NCBI GenBank assembly: GCA_039034015.1
Contig: JBCCBM010000011.1
Coordinates: 59,779-123,778 of the forward strand
DNA length: 64,000 nucleotides
Reading direction: 5' to 3'
DNA from: Acuticoccus sp039034015
GTDB taxonomy: Bacteria > Pseudomonadota > Alphaproteobacteria > Rhizobiales > Amorphaceae
The notes below the pieces were generated by a model, which searched no databases, was not told the origin of the DNA, and saw nothing but the letters and a program-made list of their open reading frames with translations. Within the stretch, counting starts at the first letter, position 1, and each line of letters starts with the position of its first letter. The translations under genes and the position numbers were made by a program. This document shows positions 17,749 to 26,638 of the stretch, one piece after another.

Positions 17749-18595
17749 GGGCACGCACATCGATGCGGTCGCGCACACCATCGCCGATGAGCTGAAAAAG
17801 CAGCGTGATGGCGACCAGCACCAGCGAGGGGACGCCAGACATCCACCAGGCGTTGACGAGATAGTCGCGCCCATCGCCGATCATCCGGCCGAGCGAGGCC
17901 GTTGGCGGCTGAACACCGACGCCGAGGAACGAGAGGCCCGCCTCCATCAGGAGAACGAGGGGAAAACTGAGCGTCAGCATCACCACGAGCGGCGAGGCAA
18001 GGTTTGGCAAGATGTGAACGAGCGCCACCCGTAGGCCACTCCCCCCAAGGGTGCGCGAGGCCTCCACGAAGGGTTCTTCGCGCAAGGTGAGGACTTGGCC
18101 GCGCACGAGGCGGGCGTAGGCCTCCCAGCGCACCAGGCCGATCATGACGATGAGCACCCAGATTTCGGTGCCCAGAAGCGCGATGCCGCACAGGAGGAGG
18201 AGAAGGTTCGGGAGCGTGATGAAGACATCGACAAGCCCCATGATGAGGCGGTCGACAAGCCCGCCGGCGAGCCCCGAGATGAGGCCAAGCGTGATCCCGA
18301 GGACGGCGCTGAAGATGAGGCCCAGCGTTGCGATCGCAAAGCTGGTGCGCACGCCATAAAGCGCGCGGGAGAGGAGATCGCGGCCCAGATTGTCCGTGCC
18401 CAGCGGATGAGCCCAAGTCCCTTTGTCGGCCCAAACGGGCGGGGCGGAGCGCGAGAGCATGTTGATGGCGTTGGGCTCGTGGGGCGCGATCAGGGGCGCA
18501 AACGCACCGGCGAGCACGATCGCGGTGAGGAGCAAGCCGGCGAGCCACAGGCCCGCGTTGGCAGGGGCGCGCGGGCGGGGGAGCGCCAGGGCCAT
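17741..18595 (-). CDS. peptide-type ABC transporter permease (DppC/OppC family)
   Basis: A 284-residue permease with an N-terminal helix (AGLWLAGLLLTAIVLAGAFAP), then the OppC N-terminal motif HPLGTDNLGRDLLSRALYG, and about five further helices. The EAA loop reads EASRTLGGSGLRVALVHILP. I start at ATG 18595, 2 bp after the stop of the partner permease; the open frame extends far upstream but covers the partner gene. Forms the membrane channel with the DppB-type protein. Confidence 0.9.
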   Translation of the reverse strand: MALALPRPRAPANAGLWLAGLLLTAIVLAGAFAPLIAPHEPNAINMLSRSAPPVWADKGTWAHPLGTDNLGRDLLSRALYGVRTSFAIATLGLIFSAVLGITLGLISGLAGGLVDRLIMGLVDVFITLPNLLLLLCGIALLGTEIWVLIVMIGLVRWEAYARLVRGQVLTLREEPFVEASRTLGGSGLRVALVHILPNLASPLVVMLTLSFPLVLLMEAGLSFLGVGVQPPTASLGRMIGDGRDYLVNAWWMSGVPSLVLVAITLLFQLIGDGVRDRIDVRAHG

Positions 18596-18597
18596 CC

Positions 18598-19518
18598 TCA
18601 GCCCTCCAGCCGCACGCGCGGGTCGGCCGCGACATAAAGAAGGTCGATGATGAGGCTGACGGCGACGACGATGGCGGCATAGGCGAGGACGCCAAATTGG
18701 AGGACCGGAAAGTCGCGGTCCGCCACCGCGCCGACCAGAACGCGCCCGACGCCCGGCAGCGAGAAGACCGCCTCCACGAAGATCGACCCGTTGAGGACGG
18801 CGGCGATCTCGAGGCCGAGCACGGTGATGAGCGGGATCATGGCGTTGCGCAGGATGTGCGCCCGGGCGATCGCGCCATCGCCAAGACCCTTGCCGGCGGC
18901 GGTCATGACGTGGGGCGCGGTGATGGCGTCCAGCATTGCGGCGCGCATGAAGCGGGCGATGGTCGCAATCATCGGGATCGCGAGGGTGATCACCGGCAGG
19001 ATATAGTGTTCGGGCGTGAGGAGCCCTGTGGAGGGGAGGACGCGCAAGTAATAGCCGAAGAAAAGGATGAGGGCGATGCCGATCACGAAGTGGGGCACCG
19101 CGTAGCCGAGGAACGCGAGGCCCATGCCGGCTTGCGTGAGCGGATTGTGCCGGTAAAGCGCGGCGGCGGCGCCCAGCGGCACACCGAGCGCGATGGCGAG
19201 GAGGAGCGCAAGGCCGCCAATGGTGACCGTCGCGCCGATCCGCTCCGCGTAGATCACCCACACCCGCTCGCCGGTGAAGAGGCTGCGGCCAAAGTCGCCC
19301 TGCAGCATGTTGGTGACGTAGACCTGGAACTGCACCCAAATCGGCTGGTCGAGGCCGAGTTTTGCCTCGAGCGCGGCCTGGTGTTCGGGCGTCAGCCCTT
19401 CCGGGTACATGCGCTCGAACGGCGTTCCGGAGTAGCGCAAGGTGACGAAGGCGATGACCAGGACCACGGCCATCGTGGCGATCGCCCGAAGGAGCCGCAG
19501 CGTCATGAAGCGGAGCAT
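18598..19518 (-). CDS. peptide-type ABC transporter permease (DppB/OppB family)
   Basis: A 306-residue inner-membrane permease. It starts with a helix (LLRAIATMAVVLVIAFVTL), then the periplasmic loop PEHQAALEAKLGLDQPIWVQ typical of DppB, and the motif GDFGRSLFTGERV. The EAA loop is seen as DAITAPHVMTAAGKGLGDG followed by AHILRNAMIP. It follows the binding-protein gene by 33 bp and precedes the second permease by 2 bp. Confidence 0.9.
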   Translation of the reverse strand: MLRFMTLRLLRAIATMAVVLVIAFVTLRYSGTPFERMYPEGLTPEHQAALEAKLGLDQPIWVQFQVYVTNMLQGDFGRSLFTGERVWVIYAERIGATVTIGGLALLLAIALGVPLGAAAALYRHNPLTQAGMGLAFLGYAVPHFVIGIALILFFGYYLRVLPSTGLLTPEHYILPVITLAIPMIATIARFMRAAMLDAITAPHVMTAAGKGLGDGAIARAHILRNAMIPLITVLGLEIAAVLNGSIFVEAVFSLPGVGRVLVGAVADRDFPVLQFGVLAYAAIVVAVSLIIDLLYVAADPRVRLEG

Positions 19519-19551
19519 GGCGCTGCGGCCTCAGGGTTCAGGGCTTTGGGC

Positions 19552-21090
19552 TTAGTCGGCTGCGACTGTGATTTCGCCGGCCCGAAGCGGCAGCACATAA
19601 GGCCGTTGCGCGACGGGGATCTGGATCTCGATGCCTTCCTTCATGCCGTAGATCTCGTGGGGCTCATACATGAGGAGCCAGCCGGATTCCTCTTCGCCAA
19701 GCGCGAGGAGCTTTTCGTAGGCGGCCTTGCGCTCAGCGGGATCGGTGGCAAAGCGCACCGTCTCGTAGGTGGAGGCCCATTCGGGGTGGGAGGGCTGCCA
19801 CATGGGCCGCTCACCGCGCTGGGCGACCCAGGAGCGGGACGACCAGTGTGTGTCCATGGCGCCCATGGGGTCTGGGTAGTACATCGGGTTCGACCAGGCG
19901 CGCACGTTCACTTCGTCGTAGTTGATCTCGTCCACCTCTTCGAGGGTGAGGTTGACGCCGCAGTCGGCCCACTGCTGCTGGATGACCTGCGCGGCAAGAT
20001 CACCATAAAGATAATAAGAACGCGGGAACTGCGCCTTGATCTCTTCGCCGTTGTAGCCGGCGTCTTCCAGGAGGCGCTTGCCTTCTTCGGGGTCGAACGT
20101 GATGAGATCGAGCCCCTCGATGAAGAGCGGCGCGCCGTATTCTTCAAACTGGTGCGCGGTCGGGACGTGCGCCTTGCCGCCCCAAAGGCCGTCCACCATC
20201 GCCTGGCGGTCGGTGCAAAGGCGCAGCGCCTTGCGCACGCGCGCGTCATTGGTGGGCTCGTTGCCTTGGGAAATGATCCACACATGGAACATGGGCCACG
20301 TGACGCCCATCGTGGCGAGACCGTCGCCTTGCATGGCGTCTTCCTGGTCGGGCGGGATGTTCGTCACGATGTCGAACTCGCCATTGACGAGGCCCGTCAC
20401 GCGGGACGCGACCTCTTGAACGTGCTCGAACGTCACGCGCTCCAGAGGCGCGGGCTCACCCCAAAAATCCTCAAAACGCTCAAGGACGGCGCGCTCGCGG
20501 GAGACGAAGTCGGCGACGCGGTAGGGGCCGGTGCCGACGGGGTTGAGGGCGGCCTCTTCAAAGCCCAGCGCCTCGTAGTGCTCCTTGGAGGTGATGCCGG
20601 CGGAGCGGGCCGAGATCATTGTCAGAAACAGGGGATCTTCGCGGAAGGTGTGGATGCGCACCGTTGAGGGGTCGATGACCTCGACGCGCTCGAAATTGTA
20701 GAACCAACGGCCATAGGACGGGGCGAGTTCGGGGTCTTTGTCGACGATCATGCGGTTCAGCGTGAAGGCCACATCGTCGGCATCCATGGTGGTGCCGTCG
20801 TGCATTGTGACGTTCTCACGGAGCTTGAATTCCCAGACGGTGGGTTCGATCTGCGACCACTCCGTGGCGAGGCCCGGCTTGAACGTCAGCGGTGTGGCGA
20901 AGGAGTTCCGCTCCACCAGCGTGTCATAGACGTTGTAGAGCATCGGGGCGCCGTTGTTGCCCGTCTGATCCTGCGGATCCATGTTCGGAATGTGGGTGGA
21001 GACGGCAATGCGCAATTCCTGCGCCGCCGCGCCCGTCACCAGACCGGCCGCGAGGGCGGTGGAGACGAGCAGCGTTTTCAACGTGTTCAT
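19552..21090 (-). CDS. ABC transporter substrate-binding protein, family 5 (peptide/opine/nickel type)
   Basis: A 512-residue periplasmic binding protein with a clear signal peptide (MNTLKTLLVSTALAAGLVTG then AAAQE, cleavage near residue 24). Family 5 features include FKPGLATEWSQIEPTVWEFKLRE split by the usual loop, VTMHDGTTMDADDVAFTLNR and NPVGTGPYRVADFV. It is the receptor of the importer encoded after it. Linked to C-P lyase genes and placed behind a Pho box on the divergent side, it may bind an organophosphorus compound, for example a phosphonopeptide or a phosphodiester; this is inference. Confidence 0.9.
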   Translation of the reverse strand: MNTLKTLLVSTALAAGLVTGAAAQELRIAVSTHIPNMDPQDQTGNNGAPMLYNVYDTLVERNSFATPLTFKPGLATEWSQIEPTVWEFKLRENVTMHDGTTMDADDVAFTLNRMIVDKDPELAPSYGRWFYNFERVEVIDPSTVRIHTFREDPLFLTMISARSAGITSKEHYEALGFEEAALNPVGTGPYRVADFVSRERAVLERFEDFWGEPAPLERVTFEHVQEVASRVTGLVNGEFDIVTNIPPDQEDAMQGDGLATMGVTWPMFHVWIISQGNEPTNDARVRKALRLCTDRQAMVDGLWGGKAHVPTAHQFEEYGAPLFIEGLDLITFDPEEGKRLLEDAGYNGEEIKAQFPRSYYLYGDLAAQVIQQQWADCGVNLTLEEVDEINYDEVNVRAWSNPMYYPDPMGAMDTHWSSRSWVAQRGERPMWQPSHPEWASTYETVRFATDPAERKAAYEKLLALGEEESGWLLMYEPHEIYGMKEGIEIQIPVAQRPYVLPLRAGEITVAAD

Positions 21091-21108
21091 GGAGGGCTCC
21101 TCAAGGGG

Positions 21109-22005
21109 TCAGGCGGTGAGCCAAAGCGGGTTCGTCCACGCTTTTGCGCCCGACGCGTCGGTGATGATTGCGCGGCACCATTGGCCGGCGAATTTTGTGA
21201 GCGGCAGGCGCGCGCGGGTGATCGCGGTGCCCGTCGCGCGCTCCGAAAGGGTGACGGGACCCACCAGCGCGACCGATTTTGCCGGCGATGAGGTGATGAC
21301 GAGGTCGTCGCCCTCGCGCTCCACACTCGCGATGGTCGGGCCTTGCGTGGCGTAAAAGTGGCCAGCCTTCAGCGCCGCGAGCAGCGCGTCCGGGTCATTG
21401 TGCGCCGCCTTCACCATGACCCAGCCGCCGAATGCGTCCGCATCGTGAAAATGGCTGTCGTCGACGGCAATGCCGTTGAGCCGCCGGCCCTCCAGGAGGA
21501 GCGCGTCCCACATCTCTTCGCCGCCGCCGCGGGCGCAGTGGAGTTCGCTCGTGTGGTTGTAGGCCTCGATGGCGTGGGCGGCGTCGATGGTGCGCGCGTC
21601 TTCAAGGGTGAGCTGGTACCAGTGCGGGTGAGCGATGGCGACGAACGCGCCCGCCTCGGCGCAGCGCCGCGCGAGGGAGGGGCCGGTTTCGTCCGCGCGC
21701 GTCGCGGGAAAATCCGCAGGGAGACCGACCGCAAGGATGTGCCACTCCTCACCGCGCGAGGTTTGCGGCGCATGGACCTCGGCGCCTAGGATCGTGGTGA
21801 AGGTCGCTGTGCGGTAGGCGGTCGTGTCGGTGATGGGGAAATTGTAGTTGGGCCGAAAGTGGTCCGTCAGCGCGATGAAGTCGTAGCCTTCGTGCTGGTA
21901 GCGGGCGCACACCTCCGCGGGGTCAAGCCGGCCGTCGGAGTTGGTGGAATGCCCGTGCAGGTTGCCGCGGAAGAAGCTCCCCGGCGCTGAAAACGTTTCT
22001 AACAC
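21109..22005 (-). CDS. PHP-domain metal-dependent hydrolase (CehA/McbA type), possible phosphoesterase
   Basis: About 298 residues. The PHP metal ligands are visible in order: NLHGHSTNSDG (HxH), YDFIALTDHF, FVAIAHPHW, AIEAYN and IAVDDSHFHD, giving a tri-metal site. I prefer GTG 22005, preceded by GGGGAGAG, over GTG 22035, because the Pho box at 22049-22066 would put transcription start near 22027. Members hydrolyse phosphoesters, carbamates or cyclic phosphates. As first gene of the Pho-box operon and divergent from phnG, it may replace missing PhnP in opening phosphoribosyl cyclic phosphate, like PhnPP of other bacteria. The family link to PhnPP is remote, so this is a hypothesis. Confidence 0.82.
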   Translation of the reverse strand: MLETFSAPGSFFRGNLHGHSTNSDGRLDPAEVCARYQHEGYDFIALTDHFRPNYNFPITDTTAYRTATFTTILGAEVHAPQTSRGEEWHILAVGLPADFPATRADETGPSLARRCAEAGAFVAIAHPHWYQLTLEDARTIDAAHAIEAYNHTSELHCARGGGEEMWDALLLEGRRLNGIAVDDSHFHDADAFGGWVMVKAAHNDPDALLAALKAGHFYATQGPTIASVEREGDDLVITSSPAKSVALVGPVTLSERATGTAITRARLPLTKFAGQWCRAIITDASGAKAWTNPLWLTA

Positions 22006-22048
22006 GCGCTCTCCCCAAAGGTGTTCGCGGGGCACGTAGCAATGATTG

Positions 22049-22066
22049 ATGACAGGTTAATAACAG
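22049..22066 (-). promoter_or_regulatory. Pho box (PhoB site) of the PHP-hydrolase/ABC operon
   Basis: Read on the minus strand the two 7-base half sites are CTGTTAT and CTGTCAT, separated by 4 bases (TAAC), which fits the 7-4-7 Pho box with one change from CTGTCAT-N4-CTGTCAT. It points into the minus-strand operon, about 44 bp before the preferred GTG. This suggests induction by phosphate starvation. Confidence 0.7.
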
Positions 22067-22155
22067 TATTGAACGGCGCCACATCACCAACTGAGAGATT
22101 TGGCGAACGATAAACTGGTGACGAGCGCTGCGAAGACCTTTGATATTTTCCAGAA

Positions 22156-22168
22156 CCTGTTTAACAGG
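22156..22168. promoter_or_regulatory. 13-bp palindrome upstream of phnG, possible operator
   Basis: CCTGTT-T-AACAGG is a perfect palindrome about 32 bp before the phnG start, in the 194-bp divergent region. It could bind the GntR/PhnF-type regulator encoded at the end of the operon. No second copy was found, so the assignment is weak. Confidence 0.35.
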
Positions 22169-22199
22169 GCCCGTTGGAAGAGTTCGGGAAGGGCGCAAG

Positions 22200-22661
22200 G
22201 TGAGCGAGGCTGGGGCGCAGGAGATGGCGTTTGATCGCAAGGCGGTGATCTCGACCCTTGCGCGCGCAACGCGGGACGAGCTTGCCGCAGCGCTCGCCCG
22301 CCTTGGCGAGCCCGAGGGCTGGCGCTGGCTCCGCGCGCCAGAAACCGGCCTCATCATGGTGCGCGGCCGGGTCGGCGGCGGCGGCGGGCCGTTCAACCTT
22401 GGCGAAGCAACGGTCACGCGCGCAAGCGTGGTTCTGCCAAGTGGAGAGACCGGTCACGCCTACGCGCTGGGCCGGGATCGGATTGCCGCCGGACAGGCCG
22501 CGCTCCTCGACGGCCTTTGGCAGACAAAGGCCCGCGAGAGCGTGGAAGATGCGGTCCTGCGCCCCGTGCGCTGCCGCGTCCGCGACGAGGAGGCCCGCGC
22601 AGAGGAAGAAGCGGCCGCCACCACCGCAAGCTTTTACACTCTTGCGCGCGGGGATGATTGA
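22200..22661 (+). CDS. phnG: C-P lyase core subunit PhnG
   Basis: A 153-residue PhnG. The family pattern is seen in GLIMVRGRVGGGGGPFNLGE, TVTRASVVLPSGETGHAYALGRD and the C-terminal AAATTASFYTLARGD. PhnG joins PhnH, PhnI and PhnJ in the C-P lyase core complex; with PhnI, H and L it couples alkylphosphonate to ATP. I start at GTG 22200 with GGGAAGGG upstream; ATG 22227 is an alternative with GGAG immediately before it. It abuts phnH with no gap. Confidence 0.88.
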   Translation: MSEAGAQEMAFDRKAVISTLARATRDELAAALARLGEPEGWRWLRAPETGLIMVRGRVGGGGGPFNLGEATVTRASVVLPSGETGHAYALGRDRIAAGQAALLDGLWQTKARESVEDAVLRPVRCRVRDEEARAEEEAAATTASFYTLARGDD

Positions 22662-23237
22662 ATGCGGATCGCCCCCGCCTTCAACGCGCCGGTCTTCGAT
22701 GCCGCAAACGCCTACCGCGCGATCCTCTCAGCCCTCTCCCGCCCTGGAACAGTGCACGACCTTCCCGCGCCGCCGGACCCGCCCGCGCCGCTCTCCCCGG
22801 CGATGTCGGCCGTCATCCTCACCCTTTGCGATTTCGACACGCCGCTGTGGCTGGCGCCCCCCTTCGCCGCAGTGAGGCGGTGGTGCGACTTCCACACCGG
22901 CGCCCCGATGGCGGAGCCGGCGGACGCCGCGTTCGCGGTCGCGCCGCTCGGCGCCGTGCCGGACCTCACGGCCCTTTCGCCCGGCACCGATGAGCGGCCC
23001 GACCGCTCCGCCACGCTGGTGATCGGCTGCGAGCGGCTCGGCGGCAGCGACCTCCGGCTGGCAGGCCCCGGGATCGATGGGACCACCCCTTTCGCCTCGG
23101 ACGCACTGAGCCCGAAATTCCGCGCCGCATGGGCCGCGAACGGCCGGCGTTTTCCGCGCGGTGTCGACGTGATCCTTTGCGCCGGTACCCGGGTGGCGGC
23201 GCTCTCCCGCACCACCCGCATTGTCGAGGCCGGCTGA
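22662..23237 (+). CDS. phnH: C-P lyase core subunit PhnH
   Basis: A 191-residue PhnH, normal length for the family. FDAANAYRAILSALSRPGT at the N-terminus is the PhnH signature (here following APAFNAPV), and the C-terminus has FPRGVDVILCAGTRVAALSRTT split by family-typical loops. It is a homodimer in the core complex with a fold related to PLP transferases but without cofactor. It abuts phnG and ends in TGATG overlapping phnI. Confidence 0.92.
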   Translation: MRIAPAFNAPVFDAANAYRAILSALSRPGTVHDLPAPPDPPAPLSPAMSAVILTLCDFDTPLWLAPPFAAVRRWCDFHTGAPMAEPADAAFAVAPLGAVPDLTALSPGTDERPDRSATLVIGCERLGGSDLRLAGPGIDGTTPFASDALSPKFRAAWAANGRRFPRGVDVILCAGTRVAALSRTTRIVEAG

Positions 23238-24334
23238 TGTACGTTGCCGTCAAGGGCGGTGAGGCGGCGATCGAGGCGGCCCACACGCTGCTTGCCGCGC
23301 GCCGCCGCGGGCCCAAAGAACTGCCAGCGATGACACTCCCGCAGATCGTCGCGCAGATGGCCTATGCGGTGGATCGCATCATGGCGGAGGGCTCGCTCTA
23401 CGACCCCGAGCTTGCCGCGCTCGCGCTGAAGCAAACCGGCGGCGAGATGATCGAGGCCATCTTTCTGATGCGCGCCTATCGCACCACCCTCCCCCGCTTT
23501 GGCGCCTCGCGCCCCATCGACACGGCAACGATGCGGCTCGATCGGCGCATCTCCGCCACCTTCAAAGATCTTCCGGGCGGGCAACGGCTCGGCCCCACCT
23601 TCGACTACACCCACCGCCTCCTCGACTTTGCCCTCGCCGCCGAGGGCGACGCACCCGCCCCGCCGCGGGTGAACAACCCCGAAGGGCCGATGCCGCGCGT
23701 CAGCGATCTCCTGAAGGGCGAGGGCCTTGTGGAGCCCGACGACCCCGGGCCGCAGGACGCGCCGCGCGACATCACGCGCGAGCCGCTGACTTACCCGCTT
23801 TCTCGCGCCGAGCGGCTCCAGGCGCTGGCCCGGGGCGACGAGGGGTTTTTGCTGGCGCTCGGCTACTCCACCCAGCGCGGATTTGGGCGCAACCACCCCT
23901 TTGCGGGCGAAATCCGCATCGGCGCCGTCGAGGTCGAACTCGATGTGCCGGAGCTTGGCTTTGCGGTCACCCTTGGCGAGGTGGTCGTCAGCGAGTGCCA
24001 GATGGTGAACCAGTTCACCGGCGGCGGCCTCGCGGGCGACGTGCCGCCCCAATTCACGCGCGGCTATGGCCTGGCGTTTGGTCGCCAGGAGCGCAAAGTG
24101 ATGGCGATGGCGCTGCTGGACCGCGCGCTGAGGGCCGACGAGTTCGGCGAACCGCGCCTCGCCCCCGCGCAGGACGAGGAGTTCGTCATCTCCCACAGCG
24201 ACAACATTCAGGCGTCAGGCTTCGTGGAGCATCTCAAGCTCCCCCACTATGTGGATTTTCAGGCCGAGCTTGATCTCGTGCGGCGCCTGCGGGCCGAGTG
24301 GGAGGCGCGCCCGGTCAAGGACGCGGCCGAATGA
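23237..24334 (+). CDS. phnI: C-P lyase core subunit PhnI (nucleosidase/phosphonate transferase)
   Basis: A 365-residue PhnI beginning MYVAVKGGEAAIEAAHTLL, the invariant family start; the open frame continues upstream inside phnH but is not needed. Internal blocks GYSTQRGFGRNHPFAGEIRI, GEVVVSECQMVNQF and SHSDNIQASGFVEHLKLPHY are hallmarks. With PhnG, PhnH and PhnL it exchanges adenine of ATP for the phosphonate, forming ribose-1-phosphonate 5-triphosphate. Start overlaps phnH by 1 bp and stop overlaps phnJ. Confidence 0.95.
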   Translation: MYVAVKGGEAAIEAAHTLLAARRRGPKELPAMTLPQIVAQMAYAVDRIMAEGSLYDPELAALALKQTGGEMIEAIFLMRAYRTTLPRFGASRPIDTATMRLDRRISATFKDLPGGQRLGPTFDYTHRLLDFALAAEGDAPAPPRVNNPEGPMPRVSDLLKGEGLVEPDDPGPQDAPRDITREPLTYPLSRAERLQALARGDEGFLLALGYSTQRGFGRNHPFAGEIRIGAVEVELDVPELGFAVTLGEVVVSECQMVNQFTGGGLAGDVPPQFTRGYGLAFGRQERKVMAMALLDRALRADEFGEPRLAPAQDEEFVISHSDNIQASGFVEHLKLPHYVDFQAELDLVRRLRAEWEARPVKDAAE

Positions 24335-25182
24335 TGGCGGACGGGGGCTACAACTTCGCCTACCTCGACGAGCAGACCAAGCGCATGGTCCGCCGCGCGC
24401 TCTTAAAGGCGGTCGCGATCCCCGGCTACCAGGTGCCCTTCGCCTCGCGCGAAATGCCAATGCCCTATGGCTGGGGCACCGGCGGCGTCCAGGTCACCGC
24501 CGCGATCCTAACACCCGACGACACGCTCAAAGTCATTGACCAGGGGGCAGACGACACCACCAACGCGGTCTCAATCCGCGCCTTCTTCGCGCGCACGGCG
24601 GACGTTGCGACGACGACCGAAACCCACGCCGCCACCGTCATCCAAACGCGCCACAGGATTCCTGAGGCCCCGCTCACAAACGACCAAATCCTTGTCTACC
24701 AGGTGCCGATCCCAGAGCCCTTGCGCTTTCTGGAGCCGCGGGAGACCGAAACGCGCACCATGCATGCGCTCGCCGAATACGGCCTCATGCACGTAAAACT
24801 TTACGAGGACATTGCCCGCCACGGCGAAATCACCACCACCTACGCCTATCCGGTGAAGGTCGCCGGGCGCTACGTGATGGACCCCTCGCCCATCCCGAAA
24901 TTCGACAATCCGAAGATGGACGGGATGGCCGCGCTCCAGCTCTTCGGCGCCGGCCGCGAGCAGCGCATTTACGCGATCCCCCCCTACACACGTGTGAAAA
25001 GCCTCGATTTTGAGGATCACCCGTTCAGCGTGCAAAAATTCTCCGGCCAAAAGTGCGCGCTGTGCGGGGCGACCCACGTCTACCTCGACGAGGTGGTGAC
25101 CGACGACGCGGGCGGGCGCATGTTCACCTGTTCCGACACCGACTATTGCGAGCGCCGCCGCGCCGCAGGGTTTTTGCCATGA
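24331..25182 (+). CDS. phnJ: C-P lyase catalytic subunit PhnJ (radical SAM)
   Basis: A 283-residue PhnJ, the iron-sulfur enzyme that breaks the C-P bond to give 5-phosphoribosyl 1,2-cyclic phosphate and the alkane. The cysteines are complete: CALC then 21 residues then C, and CSDTDYC, at about C242, C245, C267 and C273, matching the Cx2Cx21C plus the catalytic Cys of the E. coli enzyme. N-terminus NFAYLDEQTKRMVRRALLKA is typical. The start overlaps the phnI stop (ATGATGG, 24331 or 24334). Confidence 0.96.
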   Translation: MMADGGYNFAYLDEQTKRMVRRALLKAVAIPGYQVPFASREMPMPYGWGTGGVQVTAAILTPDDTLKVIDQGADDTTNAVSIRAFFARTADVATTTETHAATVIQTRHRIPEAPLTNDQILVYQVPIPEPLRFLEPRETETRTMHALAEYGLMHVKLYEDIARHGEITTTYAYPVKVAGRYVMDPSPIPKFDNPKMDGMAALQLFGAGREQRIYAIPPYTRVKSLDFEDHPFSVQKFSGQKCALCGATHVYLDEVVTDDAGGRMFTCSDTDYCERRRAAGFLP

Positions 25183-25943
25183 GCGAGGCGCCGCTCCTTC
25201 GCGTGGAGGGTCTCACAAAACACTACGGCCGTCAGATCGGCTGCGAGGCGGTCAGTTTTTCGCTCTGGCCGGGCGAGGTCTTGGCGGTTGTGGGCGAATC
25301 GGGCTCCGGCAAAACGACGCTTCTGGGATGCCTTTGGGGCGACCTTACGCCGACCGGCCGCGTCACGTACCGCGATCAGGAGATGGGCGCGCTCAGCGAG
25401 GCGGAGCGGCGCGTCATCCAGCGCACCGAGTGGGGCTTCGTGCGCCAAAACCCGGCCGATGGGCTGCGCATGAACGTCTCCGCCGGCGGCAATGTGGGCG
25501 AGCGCTTGATGGCCATCGGCGACCGGCACTATGGCACCATCCGCCACACCGCCGCGGAGTGGCTGCGCCGCGTTGAGATCGATCCCGCGCGGATGGACGA
25601 GATGCCGACCGCGTTTTCGGGCGGGATGCGCCAGCGCCTTCAAATCGCGCGCAATCTCGTCACCCGGCCGCGGCTCATGTTCATGGACGAGCCCACCAGC
25701 GGGCTCGACGTTTCGGTCCAGGCGCGGCTCCTCGACCTTTTGCGATCGCTCACCCGCGACCTTGGCCTCGCCGTCATCATCGTGACCCACGACCTTGGCG
25801 TTGCGCGGCTGTTGTCGGACCGCATCATGGTGATGCGCGGCGGACGCGTTATCGAAACCGGCCTCACCGATCAGGTGCTCGACGACCCGAAAGAACGCTA
25901 TACGCAGCTTCTCGTTGCCTCCGTCCTGCAGGTCGCCGGATGA
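25179..25943 (+). CDS. phnK: C-P lyase associated ATPase PhnK
   Basis: A 254-residue ABC-type ATPase. Walker A GESGSGKTT, signature FSGGMRQRLQIARNLV and Walker B RLMFMDEPTSGLDVSVQARL are intact; LSEAERRVIQRTEWGFVRQNP is PhnK-like. It binds the core complex near PhnJ. Starts in the phnJ stop (ATGA) and ends in ATGA with phnL. No transporter permease accompanies it here, consistent with PhnK rather than a DppD-type subunit. Confidence 0.93.
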   Translation: MSEAPLLRVEGLTKHYGRQIGCEAVSFSLWPGEVLAVVGESGSGKTTLLGCLWGDLTPTGRVTYRDQEMGALSEAERRVIQRTEWGFVRQNPADGLRMNVSAGGNVGERLMAIGDRHYGTIRHTAAEWLRRVEIDPARMDEMPTAFSGGMRQRLQIARNLVTRPRLMFMDEPTSGLDVSVQARLLDLLRSLTRDLGLAVIIVTHDLGVARLLSDRIMVMRGGRVIETGLTDQVLDDPKERYTQLLVASVLQVAG

Positions 25944-26638
25944 CCGCGCTCCGTTTCGAGGGTGTCGACAAGACGTTCGTGCGCCACCTCCATGGCGGGG
26001 CAAGGCTCCCCGTCCTGCGCGATGCGAGCTTCGCCGTTGCAGCCGGCGAGTGCGTCGTGCTGACCGGCCCCTCCGGCACCGGAAAGTCGACGATCCTAAA
26101 ACTGGCCTACGGCAACTACAGGGCCGATCGCGGGATGATCACGGTGCGGCACGGCGAGATCGCAAAGATGTCCGCCGGCGATCCGCGCGAGATTCTTAGC
26201 GCCCGGCGCCGGCTCATCGGCTATGTGAGCCAGTTCCTCTCCGTCATCCCGCGGATCGGCGCGCTGGAGCTAGTGACCACCGCCGCCAAAGACGCCGGCC
26301 ACGATGCGCCCGAAACTTGCGCGCGCGAGATGCTGGAGCGCCTCAGCCTCCCGAGCGCGTTGTGGCCGCTGCCGCCGGCCACCTTCTCGGGCGGCGAGCG
26401 CCAGCGGGTCAACATCGCGATCGGCATGGTGGGCCGGCACCCTGTGCTGCTGCTCGACGAACCCACCGCATCCCTCGACAAGGCCAATCGCGACACCGTG
26501 GTGGCGCTCGTCAACGAAAAGCGCGCGGCGGGTGCGGCGATCCTCGCCATCTTCCACGACCAGGCGGTGCGCGAGGCGGTCGCGACCCGCACCATCGACG
26601 TTGCCGCCTTCGCCCCGCACGAAACGGCCGCGCCATGA
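25940..26638 (+). CDS. phnL: C-P lyase associated ATPase PhnL
   Basis: A 232-residue ABC-type ATPase of the LolD-like branch. Walker A GPSGTGKST, signature FSGGERQRVNIAIGMV and Walker B VLLLDEPTASLD are intact, and VSQFLSVIPRIGALELV is PhnL-like. It acts with PhnG-H-I in forming the nucleotide phosphonate, or with PhnK on the core. Overlaps phnK by 4 bp and the acyltransferase gene by 4 bp. Confidence 0.93.
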   Translation: MTALRFEGVDKTFVRHLHGGARLPVLRDASFAVAAGECVVLTGPSGTGKSTILKLAYGNYRADRGMITVRHGEIAKMSAGDPREILSARRRLIGYVSQFLSVIPRIGALELVTTAAKDAGHDAPETCAREMLERLSLPSALWPLPPATFSGGERQRVNIAIGMVGRHPVLLLDEPTASLDKANRDTVVALVNEKRAAGAAILAIFHDQAVREAVATRTIDVAAFAPHETAAP

